This document shows positions 36,601 through 46,993 of a stretch of DNA of 64,000 nucleotides, in pieces (positions within the stretch are counted from its first letter, which is position 1; every line of letters begins with the position of its first letter). Under the pieces are notes generated by a model. That model was not told the origin of the DNA. It saw only the letters and a list, made by a program, of their open reading frames with translations, and ran no database searches. The DNA is from Tanytarsus gracilentus (Eukaryota > Arthropoda > Insecta > Diptera > Chironomidae): positions 992,001-1,056,000 of the forward strand of contig JAXRKN010000043.1 of the NCBI GenBank assembly GCA_038502055.1. Reading direction: 5' to 3'. The translations under genes and the position numbers were made by a program.

Positions 36601-39600
36601 TATGAATGATTTCGGATGCGGAAGTTTAATTTCTCTGGTTGAAAATTTCAAGATTAAATCATTGATTGATCTCCATCACGATGACCTCAGCTTAAATTTT
36701 CTTAGTGAGAAAATTAAACTCAAATATTCATCAGCAATTGGACATTCTTTAACGGCAATTTTGAAGCTCTGCAAGCAATGTCTAACAAATACAGTCGACG
36801 AGGATTTAGTTTGCTCTAAATTTACGATTTTAAACAACACTTCAAGTGCAATAGGCATCAGTCAACTCGATACAAATGAAATGATTTGCATCATGCCACA
36901 AGCGAAGGAATTTTATCAATTCTACACCGACAAGAGGAAGCAAGTCCTTCAGCTATCAATTTACTCGAATGGAACTTGGAGTGCTAAAACTGAAGCATTT
37001 TCAATACAACATGAGACGATCGAGTACGTCAAAGTTGATGACTTTCAATATTTTATTGTCACAGTCAAGAACATTTCAAATTACCAAAGAAAGGTTATCA
37101 TCGACGGACAAGTCTCGATTTTCAACATGACAAAAGAATTCTTTAGAGTTCAGTATAAAAGATATGACAAGGACATTGACACGCCCGAAAAGTGTGAAAT
37201 TCAAGAATTTAATGTAAATTCGCAAGGAAATTATTCAATTTTTGGCAATTGCCAGATAGACTCGCAACAATCGATAAGACTGAGATTAATTAAAAGCGAG
37301 AAGAAATTGTTCAGCGGTGAAATTCCTGTAAGCTTTTTATAAAATTATTATATTTTAAGTTAATTTTAATTTTTATTTTCAACAGCTTCGTGAGATTGTC
37401 GTTAACAATAAGCCATGGCTTGTGAAAGTTCCTTCTAACAACGGCTACATTAGTTTCTGGGTGCGGATAATTCGTCAGAATGTGAAAAGTGAAATTTGTA
37501 GAGTGCTTGTGATGGTTTGGCCAATGTTTATGACACGATCACTCTTTCCCTGCAACATAACTGCAATGGAGAATGCGAGCGAACTGAAATTTGTCGTACC
37601 CGGATGTGGAGAGGCTCGCGAACTTGAAATGTATGGAACTCATGAAAATGATCACGAATTAATTTTACCAGAACAGTTTGTGGAGCTTGACGGAAAGGCT
37701 GGAAGTCCAATTATCTTGTCCTACAAATTAATTAATCGAAATTCGTTCTTTAAAATATCCGATGAGTTTTCCGATGTTGCAAAGGCAATTGAGACACTAG
37801 AGGAGAGGATCGAGAAGAAATGGCCGATTTCGAAAAATGATGAGGTGAGTTAGGTTTCAAATATTTGTGTATAATCTGAAACTAAATTATTTTTATACAA
37901 ATTTAAGAATCAAAATCTTACTCACATTTTTTAAAGAAAAGCGTATGTAAAATTAAAATTGCTACAGTTAAATGACAACTAAAGTCATGCTTAAAGCTCC
38001 GTTCTATTCGATGCAATGAATTGACTCAATTGCTCACTCATTTGTGTCATTTTCTCTTCTAGATAGCTCATTTTTTCCTGATTCTGTTTTAAGATAGTCA
38101 AGAGATCCTCGTCAGTGATATCGCTACACCCGACCGCTATCTCGAGCTTAATTTCGTGTAAATCTCTCGCATTATGAACTGCCTGCTTGTCAATGCAAAT
38201 GTTTTTGTTAAAATGAGCCGTTCTCAGTGACTTTAGCGGTGTCAATAGTCTCGATCCAATGTGCTTAAGTTGATTGTTATAAAACGACACATATTCGAGG
38301 GCTGTATTTTCTTCAAGCACGTCCGACTGCAAATTCGAGAGCATATTATTGTAGAGATATAAAAATCTCAGCTTGCCAAACACTCTCATGTCGTCTTTCT
38401 CGAGATAAGCCAGCATATTCATTCCCGCGTGAATGGCCTCGATGTTTTCGAAGAATTTTGTCATGCCACGCGGAAAATATTCGAATTTATGCTTAAAAAT
38501 GTGAACTTGCTTGACATCCGTGTTATTTTGATTGCCAACATGGGGTCCTATCACACCTAAAATATCTCGATGTGTTGCATTTGTCATTTGTGCTTTTCCC
38601 GTCTTTTCGCCATCGGGCAGACTGCACGTGTAAAGTAATTTAACTTCATCGAAAAAAAGCTCCAAATCGTAGAAACAATCAAACACTAAAGAGTTTGAAA
38701 AGGAGATAAACGAAACTAAAATAATTATTTCAAAGACCTTCATCTTGCGACAAGTGACTGAGAAATACTGAAAAATATTTTTTAGAGTAAATTGAACGCG
38801 AGAGAGATAATTTCAATTAATTGAATTGTTTATTCAAGACGCAAAACACGAGAGCGATCTCTAGGGGTCAGTAGATTTAGAGTTAGTCATGAAAATTCAC
38901 AGGTCGAAACATTTTTCTCGTCTTTAAAAGTTCTTCGTGAAGTTTCGCGAATTCTTTGAGAACTATTTCAATTTTCTCCTCAACTCGTTCCATTTTAGTT
39001 TTCAAATCGTGCATGCTTACATCGCCGCATTTTAATCTCAACTCAATTTTTACTCGCTCAAGGTCTTCATCCGAATATCTCGAGTTGCTTCCGATGCATG
39101 TATTGCCGCCCAAATTTATAACTTTTAAATTTTTTAATGAGTCCAAAGCCTTTGATCCAACAAATTGCAAGCGATTGTTGTTGAGCCAAAGTTCTATTAA
39201 ATTTGGGGTGTTATCAAACACATCCGACTCGAGATTTTCCAAGCGATTTCCAAGCAAATCGAGATACTTTAAATTCTCCAAATTTTCCAAGCTCGACTTG
39301 TAGAGAATTTTTAGATCACAAGACACCAATCGAATAATCTCCAAATTTGCATAATGTACTCCCAACTTTTCCGGAAATTGTTCAATTCTAAATCCTTTTG
39401 CGAGATATTGTGTGACATTGAAATTCGAGTATGATGAGTTGAGGTGCGCTCCTGATACACTTTCAACAACTTTATGGTCACCGATCATTAAATAGTTTAT
39501 CGTCCTGCAGGTGTATCTCTTTTTCCATGCATTAAAACTTTCCTCGCCATAATCGCATGTGACTTTTAAAGAGCTCACAGATATTAGAAATAAACTCAAA

Positions 39601-42600
39601 ACAATTAAAATTTTCATACCGCTTTTGTCGACTGCCAAAAAAGTACTAAATTTAGAATTTTTATCATGTTTTAATATGAGCATAATTTTTTATCTTCAAT
39701 TTTCAGTTCCGCTGTAACCGAAGCTTTAACATGAGCGACACAACCACGGCTCTGTATGAGCTTTCATCACAAGAACCAGCTGGTCTTTCGTGTTCGCTGA
39801 TGGTCACCTTGTTGCCCTGGTGCATGATCACGAATTCAACAGGAAGTTTAATAAAAATCAATAACCTAATCACAAATGAGGCAAACTTTTTGGAGGCCAA
39901 TGACATTTTAGTTCCATCTTATATTCAAGTGAGATTTTTAATTATTTAAATTATTAATTATTAATTATTGTTTTAATTACAGAACACATTTACGATAAGC
40001 ATAAAAGTTTTAGATGATTGGATTCAAAGTGAACCAATCTACATAAATACCGACATCAAGCGCACAATTTCAAACAGCTATGCTCTTCCGATTGAAGGTT
40101 CAATTCATGTTATTTTACATCATGATAATGAAATCATGCAACTCGTGATATCATCGACATGCGAAGGAAAATTGAGATTCTTGTCAATCGCAACAATGCT
40201 CGTAATTGCAAATCATACTGGGAAGAATTTGAAAATTTTGCCGTTTTGCGCTGAGGTCAGCGAGAAAATTAACGAGCCAATTAGGCGAAATGAAGTTCCA
40301 CTTGGAACTTGCATTGAGCTTCATAAGAACGAGAAAAAGGATAAAATTAAAAAAGGAAATCCAATTTTAACGTTCACAAATTTATCGGTGAGAGGAAGAA
40401 AGCGAATTAATTCAAACACAGTTAATTTTATTGCAATAAGCGAGTGTGGCCAAAACAATTTCACGTGTCCTGTGAAAATTCAGCCGACCCTAAAAAAGTG
40501 CTTAAATCTTCCAAATGATAGCGAAAGTAACTCAATTGGTTTATCAATTATAAAGCACGATGAACAGTTTTTCATTTCAATCTTTGACGATCTCAAGCCA
40601 ATGCTGTCAGTGACAAATAACACAGATTTTAATCTCTTCGTCGCACAAACCGATATGAAAAATCCAAGTGCCAAATATATCTTACCTCATAAGGAAATTG
40701 GCGATGAGAAATGGCTTTCGTGGTTCCAAGTTGTTGCTTCAAAGCAAAAAGTATTTTACACACCGCCAACGATCAATGAACATTTTCCTGATCTATTTAA
40801 CCCTGATTACGGAATTATTTTAGCATGTGTGAGCGGCGATGAGTTTATTCGATGGTCATTGCCAATTAAAATCGATGACACAAAGAAAATAATCATAAAT
40901 GTACCGATGTTTGGAGATTTAAAACTATTGGTGGATGTTAGATCAAAAACATCTGAAATTACGATTAATTATATCGATGCAGAGGATCAAGGATTCGTTG
41001 AGGACAATCATGTAAATTTAAAATATTTCAATCTTTAACATTATTAATTTAAATATTTTTACAGATTGATGACTATCATCCATCTTTTATTGAGACAAAC
41101 AGCAATTATCGAAAAACCTTTAAGGTTCTTAAAAATCCTCACAAAACATTTAACGTCAATTGCTACGTTGAAGGAATAAATTTAACAATCTACAAAGACA
41201 CAGAGGAACATCGAATTGATCTAATCGCTTTTAGTGTTGAGGAAATTTCATCGCAATATTCAAAACTTGCACGAAAGCTGAAATTAAACTTTACAAAAGT
41301 TCAGGTTGACAATGAGCTTTTCGTGAGTGGAAATTATGACTTTCCTGTAATTCTTTGCAACAAGGAAAATACTTCAAAGACAACTGATGTTGAAGATTCA
41401 TTATCACCGTGGGATGTCAATGAGATCATTCAAAATCATCAGACTTCGGAAAATTTCGTGCTGAACATTGAATTTTTTGAGCACGATCATTCAGTTCAAA
41501 CCATTTCACTAAAATTCCAACCCATTCGAATTTACATCGAAGATACTTTTATAAATGGACTTTTAGAGCTCCTTACTGATTGCCTGCCAAATAGTTTAAT
41601 TTATAAAATTCCAAAAGACCAAAAAGGAATTAAATTAGATAACGATGGACTTGTGTTGATTCCATCAGTAGTTGCTAATCAAGCTCAACATTTGTCGGAA
41701 GTTATACGACTTAAATCAATTCGATTAGAGCCATTGCATGTCCTTCTTTCGGTCCATACATGCATTCGAGTTTACATTGCACTTGATCATAGTCCTTTAG
41801 ACTTTTCATCATACGAAAAAATTAACGTCAACACGCTGCCAATTAAACTTGGAAATAGCGTCGGAATGCATTATCTTTCATCGGCTATTTTCGGTGCTGG
41901 TTGGGTTGTTGGTTCTTTGGAAATTATTGGCAGTCCAAGCTCTCTCGCAAGGTCGGTAACAAGTGGTGTTAAAGACTTTGTGTCAATGCCTGTTCAGGGA
42001 TTATTTAGAGGTCCATGGGGTTTTCTTGTTGGCCTAACGCAAGGCTCCGTTTCACTTGTCAGAAACGTTACAACTGGAACTGTCAATTCTGTCACAAAAT
42101 TAGCAAATTCTCTCGCGAGAAATCTTGATCGATTGACATTGGACAGCGAGCATATACACTTAAAGACTGACGCACAAAGAAGATCGCGGCCACAAGGTAT
42201 TGCCGATGGCCTATCGCAAGGATTAACAGGATTCGGAATCAGTATTTTAGGCGCGATTGGCGGATTGGCAAGACATCCATTACAAGCAAAATCAGCTGTC
42301 GATATTTTCACGGGTGTTGGCAAAGGAATTATTGGTATTATCACGAAGGTAATAATTTTAAAATTATCCTATAACTCTAAAGTTAATTACATTTAATTTT
42401 AGCCAATCAGTGGAGCAGCTGAATTAATATCGCTAACAGGAACAGGCATGCTTCAATCTGTTGGATACAACATCCTTCCCTTTCAAGTGAAAAATCATCA
42501 TTTGAACGACTTGACAGAGCCTAATGCCGAGAAAATAGTTTCGAAGCAACTTTCTCAACTGTCAGCAACAAATTCACTTCTCTTCTCATGTCGAGCGACA

Positions 42601-43087
42601 TTTTTGCGCAAAAACGAAATGAAACATACGCTCATAATTCTTCTCACAAAAGTCATGGTCATTGTTGACTTGGAGAGTGACTCAGTGATTGACATTATTA
42701 TGCTGGAGAAATTGCAATCGTCTAAAGGAAATGCCGCCGATAATTTATTTGTGTTCAAAATTTTAAATGAAACCGAATCGCCGAGTCACGAGGTAAAAGT
42801 TCTTCATTTAAAAAAAATAATAATCTCTAAATATATTTTTGTTCTAGCAAAAATACAATGTCTCGAGTAGAACCGTCCAGTATATTAAGCAGTTGAGTAA
42901 TCAACTTAATGCAGAACGATCGGATCATAGCGGTGAGGAGTCTGGCTTCGAGAATGACGTTGACTATGACAAACTTTCATTCTACATCGACGAGGCGACC
43001 GGCAAATATCTTACAAATTACTTCAATTTTATCAAGCATCATGTTGAGTCAAAGGACAACTTTCATCTTTTTGACGATGCTCAATAA
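27673..43087 (+). CDS. Vps13B: VPS13B (Cohen syndrome protein family) bridge-like lipid-transfer protein
   Basis: Bulk lipid-transfer protein known to act at Golgi membranes. Twelve exons: 27673-27759, 27832-27986, 28167-28176, 28233-28929, 31274-33739, 33795-37327, 37386-37844, 39707-39928, 39983-41011, 41065-42348, 42403-42792 and 42848-43087. They sum to 10,572 nt, in frame throughout, giving 3523 residues; human VPS13B has about 4000. The N-terminal chorein domain matches VPS13B rather than VPS13A/C/D: it has LWQGDVVFQNLELKLD, then PFTFLSGHV and IPWTKI. The C-terminal region has GAGWVVGSLEIIGSP, PVQGLFRGPWGFL and KPISGAAELIS. The third exon is only 10 nt. Introns 4 (28930-31273) and 7 (37845-39706) contain antisense genes; the other introns are mostly 50-70 nt. 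The stop codon TAA sits inside an AATAAA hexamer at 43083-43088. Middle regions were checked for frame and phase only. Confidence 0.93.
28963..30921 (-). CDS. secreted two-domain chymotrypsin-fold protease with inactive second domain, nested in VPS13B intron 4
   Basis: Two exons, 30921-30779 and 30727-28963, with a 51-nt intron, give 635 residues. A signal peptide (IISTIFFVTLIKNIEAQS) precedes the first S1 domain. It has a VVGG start, catalytic His in TVAHC (about residue 80), Asp in GDLALLE (about 137) and Ser in GDSGSG (about 233). The residue six before that serine is Gly, so trypsin-like Arg/Lys cleavage is not predicted. A basic Thr-rich linker with three imperfect repeats follows (30015-29737). 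The second S1-like domain (from CGVMSTASG) has lost the triad: VISILSV where the His belongs, NFAIL for the Asp and GDESM for the Ser. It is therefore a pseudoprotease. Two-domain secreted proteins of this kind are common in insect immunity and digestion; the role here is unknown. Transcribed against its host gene. Confidence 0.88.
29737..30015 (-). repeat. imperfect tandem protein-coding repeat in protease linker
   Basis: Three imperfect units of about 28-32 residues, with elements NPFR/NSLR, AAKTIKT, KTTKR, QQTTRA and LRT, are repeated in the linker between the two protease domains. At DNA level the repeated words ttcgcaaggttg and gttttgatagttttt recur on the plus strand. The repeats are basic and threonine-rich, suitable for O-glycosylation or proteolytic release of the domains; that role is inference. 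Confidence 0.75.
30922..31273. other. protease gene promoter region within VPS13B intron 4
   Basis: AT-rich 352 nt upstream of the nested protease gene. On the minus strand a CACAGTTT initiator-like site lies about 35 nt before the ATG. No convincing TATA box or DPE was identified. The VPS13B acceptor (ttttttacag) closes the region at 31273. Confidence 0.35.
37991..38743 (-). CDS. secreted leucine-rich-repeat protein 1, nested in VPS13B intron 7
   Basis: Intronless frame of 250 residues, starting MKVFEIIILVSFISFSNS, a clear signal peptide. A cysteine-containing N-terminal cap is followed by about four leucine-rich repeats (for example LRFLYLYNNMLSNLQSDVL and LEYVSFYNNQLKHIG) and a cysteine-containing cap (NICID ... 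VGCSD). The C-terminal 45 residues (ILKQNQEKMSYLEEKM) look like a short coiled coil. No membrane segment or anchor is seen, so secretion is likely. It is a paralogue of the next gene, with the same order of parts. The specific function is unknown. Confidence 0.85.
   Translation of the reverse strand: MKVFEIIILVSFISFSNSLVFDCFYDLELFFDEVKLLYTCSLPDGEKTGKAQMTNATHRDILGVIGPHVGNQNNTDVKQVHIFKHKFEYFPRGMTKFFENIEAIHAGMNMLAYLEKDDMRVFGKLRFLYLYNNMLSNLQSDVLEENTALEYVSFYNNQLKHIGSRLLTPLKSLRTAHFNKNICIDKQAVHNARDLHEIKLEIAVGCSDITDEDLLTILKQNQEKMSYLEEKMTQMSEQLSQFIASNRTEL
38883..39617 (-). CDS. secreted leucine-rich-repeat protein 2, tandem paralogue in VPS13B intron 7
   Basis: 244 residues from MKILIVLSLFLISVSSLKVTC. 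The frame is open 22 codons further upstream, but this methionine starts a classic signal peptide and is preferred. Repeats such as LKYLDLLGNRLENLESDVF and LIELWLNNNRLQFVGSKAL are followed by GGNTCIGSNS and a cap cysteine in LRLKCGDVS. The tail (MERVEEKIEIVLKEFAKLH) is a probable coiled coil. It shares order, cap cysteines and tail with the gene 140 nt downstream, so the pair came from tandem duplication, though the sequences have diverged widely. Both lie antisense in one 1.86 kb intron. Confidence 0.85.
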   Translation of the reverse strand: MKILIVLSLFLISVSSLKVTCDYGEESFNAWKKRYTCRTINYLMIGDHKVVESVSGAHLNSSYSNFNVTQYLAKGFRIEQFPEKLGVHYANLEIIRLVSCDLKILYKSSLENLENLKYLDLLGNRLENLESDVFDNTPNLIELWLNNNRLQFVGSKALDSLKNLKVINLGGNTCIGSNSRYSDEDLERVKIELRLKCGDVSMHDLKTKMERVEEKIEIVLKEFAKLHEELLKTRKMFRPVNFHD

Positions 43088-43175
43088 ACATTCTTTAGTA
43101 TTCCAGTAATAAGTTATTTATGAAATTTACTAAAACCGTTTATTTTACTATATAATTGTTTTATATATGATTTTA

Positions 43176-44033
43176 TTAAATCTGCGAATATCCATATAAA
43201 GGAGCTTCTAAGTAAGCTCTCTGCATATCCGTAGAATTTCTTCTGACTCTTCTTCCAATCGGTTCCAAGTCATTGTAGCACTTGTCAAATACTCTATTAA
43301 CAGCAGATAGCGCTTCTTCGGCAGTCACCTTTCTCACCGCAAGCACCGAACATAAAGCTTTCGTTTTTACACAGTTTTGATGTGCTTTTGCTATTCTCAT
43401 TGGCGAAGCATCGCCCTGAATCATTGCGGACATGAAGCTACAGTGAGTCAAATTAGCGGCTCTTATTTCCGTACATGCAAGATGATCGATATTTTTGAAA
43501 TCCAAATCGTTGTTGCAGTAATCGAACATGTGTATCATCTCGTGCGTTAGCACGCCTTGAACGAGGCCCTCATTCCGCGCGACATTTTGACAAATAATCA
43601 CTTGATTGAGCATGGGATCATAGCCACCAGATACAGAATGATCGCAAACTTCACATGATATATGTCGACGAATATCAACTTCACATCCTGACGATTTTAA
43701 TGCGCCCATCATAAGTCTCACAAGCGGAGATTTTTGTATACATTTATAGACATTCTGTTCGCATTTGAACCTATCGATAGCTTCAGTTCCTTCCTTCGCC
43801 ATCAATACATTCTTCCATTTAGCTTTAAACTCTTCGCCACGTCTCTCGGGATATAAATCGTAGCCCTTAAAATATTATCAAAATTAACTTCACATATAAA
43901 AGTTTACATCACATTCTTAATTTCTTACCCATTTTTTAGCATCGAACTTTTCCTCCTTGTTCTGAAAGTTTTGAATATTTTCCTCACTTAACTTTGATAA
44001 ATCTGGCGTTTCTTTTTTCTTCGTTTCATCCAT
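43176..44033 (-). CDS. ATP23 mitochondrial inner-membrane metalloprotease homologue
   Basis: Two exons, 44033-43929 and 43865-43176, give 264 residues, close to the human protein (246). The zinc-binding motif is HEMIHMFD (HExxH with downstream acid), preceded by VLT as in the Atp23 family. Paired cysteines are abundant (HISCEVCDHSVSGGYDP, LACTEIRAANLTHC, HQNCVKTKALCSV), matching the twin-Cys pattern of Atp23. In yeast Atp23 matures Atp6 and helps assemble the F1Fo ATP synthase in the intermembrane space. The start MDETKKKETP has no mitochondrial presequence, as expected. Its 3' end converges on VPS13B with 88 nt between stops, and its 5' end is 234 nt from EF-Ts. Confidence 0.93.
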
Positions 44034-44267
44034 AATGAATTCAAATCATTGAGTAATTTTATTATTTTCAATTATTTTTAAAATTTACGAAAAATGTCGG
44101 CAGGGGAAAATTAACGAAGAAAAAAGTTGAAAATTTTCAACAACATTAGAAAAATTAAAATTTTAAATTTAAACTCATCTAATTAATTTTGAAGACCGGT
44201 AATTGAGTAAAACACTTTTTAGTGACACTATTTATTGACATCAATTCGAGTTGAGCTAAATTACACG

Positions 44268-45236
44268 ATGTACTACAGAATTTCATCAAGATTTCTTCAT
44301 GTCAGTCAGAAAATATTCTATGCTGATAAAAATGCGCTCGCAACACTAAGAAAAAAGACGGGATATACATTTTCGAACTGTAAAAAGGCATTAGAGATGC
44401 ACGACAATGATGTTGCTAAGGTTAATGCTAAACAATTATTTTTTACTGGATGTTTTATAACATGCATATAATTTTAGGCGGAATCATGGCTTAAAGATCA
44501 GGCGCAAGCACTGGGATGGTCAAAAGCAACAAAACTCGAAGGACGAGCAACGCAGCAAGGTCTCGTCGGTGTCTTAATTCAAAAAAACATTGGAGCTCTG
44601 GTTGAGGTCAACTGCGAAACTGACTTTGTAGCGAGAAATGATAACTTCAAGCAGTTCCTCGTGAAAGCATCTGAAGCGTGTGCCAAGTATGTGCAGGAAG
44701 TCGATGCCACTAATATCACTAAAATCGCTCTCGAGACAGACGCATTGAAAAATCTTAAATTAGACGATGGAAAGTCATTGGGCGATCACTTGGCTCTGAT
44801 GATTGGAACTGTTGGTGAAAATGCTACAATTAAACGTGCGATCTGCTATAAGGCACCCGAAGCTGTTCATCTCTTTGGCCTCGCTCATCCAGAAACGGAG
44901 AAAGTTGAAGATGGACAAGTGTTAATGGGCAAATATGGAGCGATTGCAGCATTTAATAGCCATGTTGATCACACGCCAGAACTACAAGTGATTTATAGGA
45001 AAATTTGTCAGCACATTGTCGGCATGAATCCCTTCAAAATTGGAGACTCTGAAAATGATAAGCCAAATGAAGATAAAGATGAAGAGAAATGTTTAATTTA
45101 TCAAGAATATATTCTCGATCCGGAAGTGACGGTCGGTGATATTCTTCGAGAAAATAGCATCAAAATCATTGACTTTCAGCGTTTTCAGTGCGGCGAAAAA
45201 TCAATGATTGAGGAGAAGGCGCAGGCTGAAAATTAA
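44268..45236 (+). CDS. mitochondrial translation elongation factor Ts
   Basis: Nucleotide-exchange factor for mitochondrial EF-Tu. Two exons, 44268-44420 and 44478-45236, 303 residues. A basic N-terminal stretch (MYYRISSRFLHVSQKIFY) fits a mitochondrial presequence. The UBA-like module contains LRKKTGYTFSNCKKAL, and the core has the diagnostic VEVNCETDFVARND. The first intron uses a GTTAAT donor. That joint is supported by the aligned family sequence (DNDVAK joined to AESWLKDQAQ). The frame is open further upstream but without an ATG, so the start chosen is the first ATG. An AATAAA at 45257-45262 lies just past the stop. Confidence 0.94.
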
Positions 45237-45653
45237 GTTCTTATAGAAATTAGTGAAATAAAGGCAATGAATTAAATATTGAAAGCTTCAAGATTTTTTA
45301 TTTTATTGAAGAAATTTTAAAATTATAACCGTCACCAAAAAAAAAATAATAATTAAGAAATGATAAATTTTGTGAATGAATCACATTAATTGGTCAAAAA
45401 TATCTACCAGAAATCCCAACTCTCTTAACATAATAAAATGCTAAGGAATTGCTGAAAAACTGTGAGATGAAAAATAAAAAGAAGTGACGCTTTTTCACAC
45501 ATTAAAAATTAAACGTTGGTGCTAAAATAATAAATTTGATAACGATAAAAAAAATATTTTCTATTCTGTCTATCATAACGCATGAAAAATATCGTCAACG
45601 ACTAAGAATTTCTTCATCTACAATTTAGCAGTGGGAGTTCTGGCGGCTAATTG
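45237..45653. other. convergent intergenic region between EF-Ts and GNPNAT genes
   Basis: 417 nt of AT-rich DNA. The EF-Ts polyadenylation signal is at 45257. The remainder is most likely the GNPNAT 3' UTR. No further gene is seen. Confidence 0.45.
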
Positions 45654-46725
45654 TCATAAATTTGATTGATTGGCATATCGAAGAACCATTGAATTGCTAT
45701 TTCCCTTTTCATCAACGTATCCAATGCTTCGATAGAATGGAATTAGTTTGTCTTTGCACTCGAGACTCATTTTGTAGCATCCGATGTGTTCGGCGAGCAG
45801 CGTGACAGTTACAACAATTAATTTTCCTAACTGCTTTCCACGATAAGTGTCATCAACAACGACATCTTCAAGGTGAGCTCGAATTCCACACGAATGAATG
45901 AATTTTCTCTCAACCACCAGCGTGGCACTGCCGATAATTTTATTCTTTCTCAGATCTTCAATGACAGTCACATAGTAATCGCCTTTTGCACGCATTTCTG
46001 CAAATCGATCTAAAAATATAAAATTAATTAATAAACTTGAATTATGCAACCGTGCAATAACTCACTTAGAAACTGAACCTCTGAAATTTCGCCAACATCA
46101 GTGAGTTGTGAAAGACTCGTTAGAAATCCACGACGATAATCGCCGCTCTAATTTTTAGAAATAAAAAAAATAAACGTTAAATTTTTAAAATCTCAAAACA
46201 CGTTATGCTTACTTTTAAGGGTCTAACTTTCAGCCATGGCTCTCCTGGTGCGACGCAAGTGATTTGTGGATTAAATTTAGTGGGCGAACGATAAAAATCG
46301 AGACTGAGCAGTAACGATGGATCGTATAAAAAAAGTTCTTGTTCCTGCAAAGAAATTTTTTAAAAATCATTAGCCGGTTTCTATGTTAATGTTGCGCCAT
46401 TGACCTATCCAAAAATCTTGTATGTGGGGGTTGTGTTAAAAAGCAAGCGTGTTGCTGAACTAAGATCAGGAAACGAAACGAAACGAAAGCTGGTTGTGTG
46501 GCAAAAAGAAACGAAAGTGAAAGGAAATTTTTCTTTGAAATAGAGCAAGGTCATGGATGTATATTAGGTGCTTCCAGGTAATTATAATTGATAGCAATTA
46601 AAGGAGTTTTCGGAACCACTTGTTAAAATAACAGATGATCAAGATAATAAGACAATAATTTTTTTCTGATAAGAATTTTTGTTGACGTATGAAATTTTTA
46701 ATATTTTTACCTCTTTTCCGCCCAT
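45654..46725 (-). CDS. Gnpnat: glucosamine-6-phosphate N-acetyltransferase (GNA1 family)
   Basis: Transfers acetyl from acetyl-CoA to glucosamine 6-phosphate, a step in making UDP-GlcNAc for chitin and glycans. Four coding exons, 46725-46711, 46344-46213, 46147-46066 and 46009-45654, give 194 residues (human 184). The GNAT core is clear: GDYYVTVIED, KFIHSCGIRAHLEDVVVDD, the acetyl-CoA loop RGKQLGKL and CYKMSLECKDKLIPFYRSIGY. The first exon codes only five residues (MGGKE) and is the least certain part. A different first exon is possible, since 366 nt of intron follow it. That intron holds GAAACG repeats at 46470-46525. The gene is divergent from PheRS alpha, with 268 nt between starts. Confidence 0.9.
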
Positions 46726-46993
46726 TTCTTCGACTTTGCGAGTTATAAACTGAAGAAAATTAAAATCAGAATCCAGTATTGTGGAATTAAACTTCAAATA
46801 ACGTGTCTTAACCGACCAACACTTTAAATTTAACTAAAACATTTTCTCTCGATCAACGAAAAAATCCAATAAGAATTCTCTCTCCCTCTCTCAAAACAAA
46901 ACCAAGTGGAAACTCGAAAAAAGTGCACACGTTTGAAAAATCATCAAAAAAAATCGTGGATTGTAAAAATTATTTAATATCAAATAAAACAGG

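Noticed and set aside
37528..37710. Short antisense frames within VPS13B exons, here and elsewhere along the gene.
   Set aside because: They overlap conserved VPS13B coding sequence and have no splice or domain support.
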